Shown here: positions 44,440 to 53,019 of the stretch, one piece after another | Layout: each line of letters opens with the position of its first letter | How positions within the stretch are numbered: the first letter of the stretch is position 1 | Assembly (NCBI GenBank): GCA_034687125.1 | Contig: JAQGBZ010000406.1 | Coordinates: 1 to 53,019 of the forward strand | Reading direction: 5' to 3' | Source of the DNA: Neelides folsomi | Lineage: Eukaryota; Arthropoda; Collembola; Neelipleona; Neelidae | DNA: 53,019 nucleotides | The notes under the pieces: generated by a model | The model's database searches: none | What the model was told of the DNA's origin: nothing | The model's input: the letters and a program-made list of their open reading frames with translations, nothing else | Program-made: the position numbers and the translations under genes

Positions 44440-46600
44440 AAAACAATTTATTCCCTTTGCAACAATAACTGCACCACTTCACCGATTGATGAAAAAAGAT
44501 GTAAAATGGAACTGGGATAAAAGTTGCCAACAAAGCTTTCATGGCCTGAAGAGGATAATTGCTAAAAGAACGCTCCGCACCAATATCGATTACAATCTTC
44601 CTATGCACTTATGCTTCCGACGTTGGAATTTCGTGTTTTGTCACAAATAAAAGACGGCGCTGAGCGTATCATTTGTATGGGCAGTAAAACATTAAAGGAC
44701 TCTGAACGACACATAAATACATACGAAAAGGAACTTCTAGCTATTCTTTATGGGATGAGGAAGTTCTGTGATGTGATCTGGGGACAACCTATCAAGATTT
44801 TCACTGACAACCGAGCTCTTACATACCTAAACCGAGTGAAACTACAATCTGCCAAAATCGTATCTGTAGAAATAGACAGTTGGGGCGTCGAGCTTATACA
44901 TGTTGAAGGAAAGCTAAATATTACTGCCGATGCTCTCAGCCGTGCTCCTGTGGACCCATCCGAGGACGACTACAACATTGTCGACCATCACGACGATAAT
45001 CAATATTTGCCTGTATCATTAAATGTCAATTTATTTCATGTTGCTAACATTGATATTGATAAATTAAGAGAAGAACAAATTAAGGATAAGCAGGTTCTTG
45101 AAATCTGCACTTGGAAAGATGGCTTACTTAGTGTGAAACCTGAGCAATCGGGCAAATATGAAGAAAAAAACAACATTCTTATGCGAATTGTTATGGAGAA
45201 AGTTAGAGCACCAGTGGGCGCTCTAACTTTCTCTTAAAATTGCAGCTGCTTTTATTCAACCACCGGACTTCCCATACATCAAACTGAAACAAATTTTAAA
45301 AGAGAATAATAAACCAGTAGGTTTATATGCTGTAAGGATTCCCGGGCATTACAAAATGCCCGATTGGGATAATGGACAGAAACAACGTCTAGAGAGACGA
45401 GGGGAGAGAGAAAAATCTTTTCAAATCCCAGAGGTTTATGAAGATAATGATGTCAACCTTGCTGTTTTTGAACCAATACCACGCGCAATATGCCACCAAT
45501 GAAATCCAAATTGAGGCCCGGCTAACTCCACAACTAGTTAAAACTCTCATTCCATTTCTCCCTCTTAATTTACGTCCTGTCATACTAGAGAATTTACATG
45601 ATGTGTTTGAGTCTGGCCACTTCGGTTTAAAAAAGACAAAGAAAAGAATCAAGCGAAGGTTCTTTTGGCCAAGCATGAATAATGACATCGCACAATATAT
45701 TCGTACCTGCGAAATATGCCAAAAAGTTAAGACTGAATCACTTAAACCTGCTGGATTAATGGAAACTGCTATCCCGGTCGATGTGTTCTGCACTGTTTCG
45801 GTTGACTTCATTGGTCCGTTACCACGGACAATCAACTCACATCCTTGTCATTGTAGACAATTTTTCCGGCTGGGTCGAGGTCTTTCCAATGGCGCATGCA
45901 ACAAAAGAACATGTATGTGACGTGATTGAGGACCAGGTCTTTTGCCGATCCGGAGTTCCAGACACCATTGTTGCTGACAACGGGCTAGGTCAGGTCAGAT
46001 GACATGCGCAATATGTGCCGTGACTGGGGTGTGAAACTAGCGTTCACGGCATTACAACATCCACAAGCTAATCGGACGGAACGTTCTAACCGTGACATCA
46101 TGCAGTTGCTTCGGTCATATTGTCATGACAACCAAGCACATTGGGATAAACATTTACAGAAACTAGCGTTCGCAATGAGAAGCTCAATTAATACATATAC
46201 AGGAATTTCACCAGCCCTGCTTAATCTTGGCCGAGAACTGCCTCTCCCGATTGACCGCGCCTTGGACCCGCAAAATAACGTTGTCAAATTCCTTGGGGAA
46301 TTTAGGTAATGACCAAAAAGATGGAATTGGTCATTGGACACGTTCGGGACACACTCATCAAATCGCACTTTGCTCAAAAAGACAACTACGATAAGTTTCA
46401 TCGTCACGTTAATTACGAAATAAACCAACAAGTTCTTATCCGTGATCAATCTTTAAGTAAAAAAGTGAACAAATTTTCAAAAAATTTATTTGATTAAAAA
46501 AGTCTCAGGTGGAAATGCTAGAAAAGTGCATGTCAAAGATAACAAGCCAGGACCAAAAATGAAAAGGGAACATGGACCAATTTGACATTCTCAAAATGAA
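44440..46600 (+). mobile_element. Decayed Ty3/gypsy retrotransposon pol fragment
   Basis: The order is reverse-transcriptase connection (about 44455-44625, APLHRLMKKDVKWNWDKSCQ), RNase H (44611-45237) and integrase (45438-46309). The RNase H part shows KTLKDSERHINTYEKELLAI, TDNRALTYL and ADALSRAP. The integrase part has the zinc region (GHFGLKKT ... CEICQ) and a core whose catalytic residues are visible in VSVDFIGPLP, VADNG and HPQANRTERSN. A C-terminal tail lies at 46309-46497. Frameshifts occur near 44620, 45830 and 46000 and stops near 45235, 45502 and 46309. No LTR, gag or reverse-transcriptase palm was found, so the copy is 5'-truncated and dead. The span 45234-45500 between RNase H and integrase is open in one frame and does not resemble either domain. 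Confidence 0.85.
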
Positions 46601-47283
46601 GAAATCCAAACTTCATAATCTCAACAATTTGGAACCAAAGGTTGAAACTCTAAAGGATAAAAGGGTTCGCCAAATGAAAAGCACAAATTCATTGATCAGA
46701 ATATGAAAGGAGTTGATGCTCTAAGGGAACTTAAAGTCATCACGTCATTTCCATAAGGATCCGCTAAGGGGAGTGGATGGAATGAGGCCACAAGGCAAGT
46801 CCAAAAAACCAAAATGACTTATTTATATGTATTAAATTGACAAAATTGATTAGGTTAATTAAACATATTAAATTATTGAACACCAGACCAATTCCGTACT
46901 CAAGGAATTAAAAATAAATTAAATGTTCTAGATATTTTCACTAAAAAATAACCTCTGAAATAAAATAAATGTAATTTATTAACACGGAATGTAAGACATC
47001 ATTTGTAAACAATAAATAATGGGTTTTAAATAATAATGAGTCTAATGAGGTAATTCTTATACATTATGAAAATTTGATTATCTTTTAGAAATTTATAATT
47101 ACTTTTTTAAATAAAAAATTATTTTGATAAAATAATATTGAATCTTGTAAAAAAATAAATCATTATATTTTCAAACTTAAAAAATAGAATTTTTAAAGGA
47201 TTTCTAAAATGTATTTTTTTAAATTAATTTCTTTCATATAACTTAATGGAAATAAATAATTTTTTGATATAAACTTTTTAAAT
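46601..47283. other. AT-rich spacer between the gypsy fragment and the receptor pseudogene
   Basis: No gene recognised. No LTR-like end was seen after the retrotransposon fragment. The right part is very AT-rich and may include upstream exon or intron remains of the pseudogene. Confidence 0.4.
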
Positions 47284-49496
47284 TTGTTATCAATTCCAGC
47301 AAATCCAATTGAAGTAACAGGGAATTTTAAAAATGAAGATTTATACAAAAACGTTTCTCCTTATTTTAAAGAAATGCGTATATGTGATATTTGCACTTTT
47401 CAAATTCGATTTATCAAAGAAAATGAATTATATGAAATTTATGTTGATTATTATGCTCGTTATTTAAATTCAGTTGTTGTTCTTCAAAATTGGGAAAATC
47501 GTAAATACAAATTTGAAGATCGTGATTCTGAATATTTAAATGAATTGTTTAAATCATTGACAATTTTTAAAAAATATCAAAAGCTGCTAAGCTACTTTTG
47601 GGATTAGTGGGTTAAATATTAAATATTTCAAACGATTTGTCCATTTAAAATTTTATATAATTGCTTTAAATAAACTATTTTCTCTATCAAAATTAGATTT
47701 TTTTATATTGGCATTTAAAGCCAATATTTATGATTTAAGTAATTCCATAAATCATCTTATTAATTTTGATTTGGAAAATCATCAAAGACGTGTTGCAGAT
47801 AAAAATATGAATTTAATAGTTTATTTTATCCCGCAGATCATTATATTTTTTATGCCATTTCTCTAAATGGAGAAATTCCTCATGATTTAAAAATTCTTAA
47901 AAAATATTGAAATTCTTTGATTAATAATAAAATTACTAATGTTATTCAGCATTTTTTTAAGAATTTAATCACTTTGAAAAATGAAAAAATTCCAAGAGAT
48001 GAAAAAACATTTTATAAATATTTTAAAACAAAGATTGCAGAAAATAATGATTTTGAAGGCGCAATTGTTGTCAATGAAGATTTTGTCAAGCAAAATAGAA
48101 ATCATTTGTGCAACGTTAATAAAAGGCCGAACGAATGTCAATGTCGAATGAAATTTCCTTATCCATTTTCCGCTGATCCTTACCAGTGTTTAATGCTCAC
48201 TTCAGCTCGGTATTTCAATTATTTAATAGAAAAATTTGAATTGAATACGAAGATTGAATCGATAATCAAAAAGATACAATTACAAATTCTTGAGAAAACT
48301 ATAATTGACGGAATTAACCGAAAGAATCCTACTCCAAATCTATTCAATACACATCCTTCTTTATATTTTTATTTCCATGAAACAATCCAATTCACTTTTA
48401 CTAATTTCATTGATAAAAATGCAATTATTAATTATGAAATTTTTCTCGCACCATTTGAAAATACTTTTTGGTATTTATATATATATTTAATTATTTTAAT
48501 TTCTAAAATAATTTTAAATTTTGATCTCAAAATCAAAAACAAAATAATGAAAAATTATCTCCAAGCATTATTTCAAATCTTGGTTGAACAAGGACATTCC
48601 ACAATTGATCAAATTCCTTCAAAAGGATTTAAATTCATTATTTTTACAATCATTTTAATTTTAGTTGGATTTGTTTTAAGTTCTGCATACAAAAGTAAAT
48701 TGGTTTTATTCATTGCCATAGAAATCCCACCAAAAATCTTTAAAACGTTCAAAGAATTGTCAAATGCTCAAATGGGAAATTCAAAATCATTTTTAATTCC
48801 TTTTTCTTCATTTGCTGGAAAGTTAAAAAAAGATATAAATTCTACAATACTTATTATCACACGTATTTTTATATTGGTTCTATACCTGGAATTATTTTTA
48901 TTCCAAAATCAGTTCTTAAAACAAAATCAGTTGGAGAAAATTTGGAAAAGTTAATTCATAATATTTTTTATACTGACAATGATGATTTTATTAATGCTTT
49001 GACTAACAATTGACTTTTAGACACAAGTTTTGGTTCTTTTGTACTTCCATCAAATTTTTTCATGGTGGATAAAATTCCTTATGTTTACAATTATGAAATG
49101 ATTGTTAAATATAAATTAGGTTAGAAATATTATATAATTCCACAGAAATCTTACGAGAATGATTATCTCGATCGCTCTTATTTTCTTACCAATTCCAAAG
49201 CCCGTTTTAATGACAAATTGGAATTTTCCTACAAAGCATTATTCGAATGTGGAATCATAAGGATGTTGAAAGAAGGATTTTTAATTACACGGCCAACATA
49301 TTTGGGTGAAAAAGAAAATTATTTAAAAATGAAAAAATGGAATCGAAAAAATTTTAATAAAATTAATTCTTTCAGAAGCATTGAAAAGCCAAAGGAGATT
49401 TACAATCCCCAATCTTAGATTATTAGAAAGATTTATCCAGTTGTCATAGTTTCTGCTATCATTTTACTTTTCTCACTTTCTATTTTCTTGTTTTAG
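47284..49496 (+). pseudogene. Ionotropic-receptor-like chemoreceptor pseudogene
   Basis: One continuous homologous reading is spread over all three frames. The N-terminal part is 47284-47607. After a frame change it continues at about 47630-47860, then at 47860-48960, and after another shift near 48850 to 49496. In-frame stops lie near 47907, 49012, 49123 and 49419. The 47917-48954 part has a first membrane helix (FWYLYIYLIILISKIILNF) and a pore-side segment (LVEQGHSTIDQIPSKGFKFI). A third-helix region follows (FIIFTIILILVGFVLSSAYK-SKLVLF), the layout of ionotropic receptors with a Tyr in the SxxYxxxL position. The last helix is VVIVSAIILLFSLSIFLF. Such receptors are ligand-gated chemosensory channels. 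This copy cannot make a full protein. The subfamily is unknown. Confidence 0.7.
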
Positions 49497-50665
49497 GTAG
49501 CTTTTAAAAGATTATTTTTAAAAGACAAATTTTTATTAATTTTCCAAAGCGGGGAATCACAACCCGTCAACATTTTAATGGTGAAATCAAAATGTATTAA
49601 AAATAATTTCACAACTAGAAGATTAACTCTTTAATCTAACGTAAGCTAAGCGTGGGACATTTAAATTCACTTAAAGCAAATACCAAAAATTTCGAATTTA
49701 TAATAATTTCACGCAAATATTGGTCCACCCTGTATGTGTATAAAAATAACATAAATATGTACAAAGATCAATGCATAAATCATTAGACAAATTAATTAAT
49801 AAATCAATGTGGCTTTAAATTAATTACTCGAAATGTACCCCTTTCAGCTCAAGTCATAAGATCACTTCAATTTTTCCTGATAATAAAATAAACTATATCC
49901 TTTGAATAATATAATATCTCTTTTCCGTAAATTACTGAACACATTAATTAACATCTCTAAAATTTATTGGTAGCTATTATTACTGCATAAATAAGCATTT
50001 ATCAACAATCAAAAGTTGGTATTTTTGAAAAAAATGGTCAAAATAATTTTTTTAAAAATACCTGTTCCCATAGGCTTTGGAACCTGGGGTTTGCAAGATA
50101 TCTAGGTAAGGCCCTTCTTAACAACATATCCAAATTTGGTAAGGAGCAACTTTACCAAATTCAAATAAATTTAAAAAACGTTTGTATTCAATTTTAAAAG
50201 CATTGAAATTTCATATTTAAAGGATAACCTTTTCCATTGATTTCCCTCCCAGCTTACATAATTAATTATTACATTTGGATGTTTGATAATCGTAAGTGGA
50301 TAGGAAGGCTCTTAGCTAACTAAACCACCTGATAACTTAAAATGATATTGAATAAGTTGCAAAATTTACATTTATTGTTTTGAGTTCTGGGAGCAGTGTT
50401 TGAACATATGATTGAAAATTAGTATTAATAAAATATGATTTTTTAAATGAATTAATAAGTTCATCCCAAATGACATGAACATGATGCATCATAAAACTGA
50501 AACATTTCAAATTTCAATTATACCGAAATTGATTTTAATTTAATTATGAATTTCTATCGATTTTAATTTTGCAAATAATCAAATAACCGATTATAGTATA
50601 TTTATTAGAAATATTGCCATTCCGAATTGTAAATAACATTTATTAGAAATATTGCCATTTATAAA
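49497..50665. other. AT-rich spacer between the two receptor-like loci
   Basis: No gene recognised. TTGGTCCACCCTGTATG near 49,720 resembles the end motif of many arthropod repeats, but no partner end was found. TTTATTAGAAATATTGCCATT is repeated twice (about 50,599 and 50,639). Confidence 0.4.
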
Positions 50666-52066
50666 ATGCTGTCAATAAAAACATCTAATAATGTTTATTA
50701 TTTCCTTTCTATTCTTTCAAACTTGTTTTTCATCCCATGGAAATGGGATAAATCAGGATGCAGATTATTGCCTAGCATATATCGAAAAATGTTATTTTAC
50801 ATTTCCTTGTTCATTATAGCTCAAGTTAGAATTTCAAGCACTTTAGTCCTCGCATTCAACTACATCTATCACGATAATTCTACCAAAGTTATTAAATTGT
50901 GGATGGGATTTACATATGCAATATTGTTTACATTTCACTTTTACTATTCAATATTGTTAATTGTTCACGAGGATTTTTACATTTCATTTCAATGGATCAC
51001 TTCACTTATTAAAATCATTCGTATATAAAACATCCAAAATTAAATAAGTTTAATTTAATTTAATAAATTTATTGAAATACTATTAAAAACCTATAATTTA
51101 ATAAAATAATTAATGAAATTTTGATAAAATACTTTTCAATTTTGATTTTAAAATTACAGGTAAATTTTTCCGATTAAACGAAAGCAATTTCACAGATGGA
51201 CTCGAATTTCCTTCACTTATTTTTCGAAAATTAACAATCCCCATTTGTATTGTCTCATCTTTATCCTCATTCGTTGATCATTCAGCAAATGTTTTTTATG
51301 TTTTATACCAACATGAATATTTTTATTTATCCGCCATCTTTTGGATTAGTGAAACATATTCGAATATATGCTTAGCGTCTATAATTCAATTCCTTTTGTT
51401 TTTCATAAGTGGGTTTGCCTTTGCTATTATAAAAATAATGATAATGTCGGAGAGGTAATTACAATTTAATTATCACTTTAATAACGAATTAATGATTAGT
51501 TATCTTAAATTGAATTACTATATAAACTAATAAAATCAATAATTCGGATATTTTAATAAAATTTATAAAATATTTTAAGATTAACTGACAACACCGAACG
51601 AAAAAAGGGGTATGATATTTACATATATATATTGATTATATACAAGTCACTTTTTGGTTTTATCAAGGATGCTTTTTCTTCAAATTTGTTGCTCTTATCG
51701 TATTTAATGATTTCAATACCGGTTATTTTAATTAAATATTATTCACAATTGAATCTTCTTCATATCGTAATTATAATTTATGGCTTCACGGTAAATTTCA
51801 TTTCCATGACATTGGGATACCGAACGATTGGTGGAATTTGGGAAAAATCCCTTGAATTTAAGAGGGAATTTTTTGAATATGAACTGAAACTTCTTGCTTT
51901 AAAAAATGAATGGACTCCTGAGATTAAAAAGCGTGTGAAATATTTAAAAGCCCTAAGATCCGCAACATTGGAAATAAAATTCCCATTCTGGGATTTTTTC
52001 TATTTCAGCAAAGGAAGTTACAATTCGTTGTTGGCCTTTTGTGCTGAAAACACTGGAAGTTATTTG
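50666..52066 (+). CDS. Gustatory-receptor-like seven-helix protein, 3' end not found
   Basis: Three exons: 50666-51020, 51160-51454, 51580-52066. GT..AG junctions have matching phases (R split across both introns), giving 379 codons before a donor (TTG|GTATTA). The start Met at 50666 precedes SIKTSNNVYYFLSILSNLFF and IPWKWDKSGCRLL. Several membrane helices are visible: FYISLFIIAQVRISSTLVLA, FTYAILFTFHFYYSILLIV, IICLASIIQFLLFF-type and LLLLSYLMISIPVILIKYY. Conserved-looking GYRTIGGIWEKSL and the amphipathic LKALRSATLEIKFP lie near the end. The topology and N-terminal wording fit arthropod gustatory receptors as I know them from springtails. The expected last exon (TYxxxxxQF region) was not seen before the window end, so the gene is either incomplete here or truncated. 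It appears intact otherwise. Confidence 0.6.
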
Positions 52067-52080
52067 GTATTAAATTTTTA

Positions 52081-52640
52081 AATTAGTTAAACCTGTTAAA
52101 GTTAAATCTATCTTAATATTTAGTTAAATTGAGTTTCAACTCTGAGAAGTGAAATGTCTGCAAATTAAAAAATAATAATAGCAAGTTCAACTTAAAACCT
52201 TTAATTTTTATAAGTATGCGTCTATATTTAAAATTAGAAGTAATTAGTCTTTTTTTAATTATTTAATTCTGAGAAAATTCTCCACTCACGTTTGAACTCG
52301 CAATAAATATAAAAAATATTTTCAAAATGCGCTCATAAAAAATTTAAAAAAAAAATATAATTAACTGAAAATTAGGCTATTAATGTAACTTTTGATACTC
52401 TTTCGAATGGCATATAGCACGTTGCCGTGTGATTTGTAGCATGGGGTATTGACCAATTATCGTTACTTTATGGTCACCCTGTAGTAAGCAATTACCGTCC
52501 ATGTTTTTAATATAAGATGCACAAATTTTTTAAAAAATTTATAAAACATGTATGCAATATCGAATATTATGAATATTTACATATAAATAATATATATATT
52601 ATGATGCAATTATTAATTTTGGCTAGGATTTACTAGTTCG
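52081..52640. other. AT-rich stretch, expected site of the last receptor exon
   Basis: No coding exon was recognised. TTATGGTCACCCTGTAGTA near 52,470 again resembles a repeat end. The remainder is AT-rich. Confidence 0.4.
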
Positions 52641-52712
52641 GCACAACATAGTGAACCATGGATTTTCCATGCAATATTGGCTTTAACCATGGTGAAGTAA
52701 TGTATATTTTCC

Positions 52713-53019
52713 CATCTCCAGCTAACCATTAAGCTCAATGTTATCCATGGAGATTCCATGGTGCACCAGTTTACACCAGGCTCTCCATGATGATCACCAT
52801 GGTGAGTTCATCACCATGGTGAGCTTTATATAAAATCATAGGAAAATTGTGGTGAGTTCAGGATTCACCAGGGAACTCACCACAATTTTCCTATGATTTT
52901 ATATAGAGCTCACCATGTTGATGAACTCCCCATGGTGATCATCATGGAGGGCCTGGTGAAAACTGGTGCACCATGGAGTCTCCATGGATAACATGGAGCT
53001 CAACATGGTGAGTTTTCAT
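52713..53019. repeat. Large palindrome rich in CCATGG, cut by the window end
   Basis: The two arms, about 52713-52860 and about 52873-53019, are imperfect complements with the centre near 52,867. The inner roughly 40 bp are almost perfect (TATAAAATCATAGGAAAATT plus GTGGTGAGTTC). CACCATGGTG and CCATGGAGA-type words recur throughout, so many short palindromes are nested in the large one. Similar words continue left to about 52,660. No gene. It is likely a foldback or MITE element whose right end lies outside the window. Confidence 0.75.

Noticed and set aside
47917..48954. Intact 345-codon gene
   Set aside because: The reading is only the middle of a receptor whose two ends continue in other frames with stops, so it is part of a pseudogene.
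49715..49735. Transposon end motif TTGGTCCACCCTGTATG
   Set aside because: No matching second end or target duplication could be found.

Overview
The window is animal nuclear DNA, most likely from an arthropod. AT-rich introns of roughly 50-250 bp with GT..AG ends interrupt conserved eukaryotic genes. The chemoreceptor-like sequences near the right end look like those I associate with springtails (Collembola), but that lineage is an inference from style and was not tested. Most of the window is AT-rich, gene-poor sequence carrying transposon remnants. Genes are concentrated in one compact cluster and a few isolated loci.

Layout. (1) 118-2790, minus strand: exon fragments of a cytochrome P450 pseudogene, split by a 2,051-bp Merlin (IS1016-like) DNA transposon with a 9-bp target duplication and a decayed transposase. 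(2) 2,800-13,500: AT-rich DNA with two non-autonomous inverted-repeat elements (about 5317-6474 and 8746-9887). (3) 14,021-15,192, minus strand: a GC-rich two-exon gene for a secreted precursor, whose last exon encodes a six-cysteine segment ending in Gly-Lys-stop. (4) 15.2-29.9 kb: mostly featureless, with one possible signal-peptide exon (about 21.8-22.0 kb) and a tRNA-like SINE fragment (about 29.2 kb).

(5) 29,986-36,752 is the compact cluster of four housekeeping genes, all complete. They are mitochondrial prolyl-tRNA synthetase (minus), GMPPA (plus), a mitoregulin-like micropeptide (minus) and UBE2J1-type ubiquitin-conjugating enzyme (plus). They form two divergent pairs, PARS2/GMPPA and mitoregulin/UBE2J1. 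All splice junctions used were checked for reading phase. (6) 38,872-40,082, minus strand: the zinc-finger and proline-rich 3' exons of a sine-oculis-binding-protein (SOBP) homologue.

(7) 41.4-44.1 kb: nested inverted-repeat elements, including a large foldback made of GTCGGCTAACTTGGAGAT-like repeats and interrupted by a 298-bp element. (8) 44.4-46.6 kb: a decayed Ty3/gypsy pol fragment. (9) 47.3-49.5 kb: an ionotropic-receptor-like pseudogene. (10) 50,666-52,066: three exons of a gustatory-receptor-like seven-helix gene. (11) 52.7-53.0 kb: a large palindrome rich in CCATGG that runs off the window end.

The cluster genes have cellular roles (mitochondrial translation and lipid metabolism, mannose activation, ER-associated degradation) but no evident shared pathway. 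The best candidates for something undescribed are the cysteine-rich amidated precursor, the invertebrate mitoregulin, and the hierarchical palindromes.
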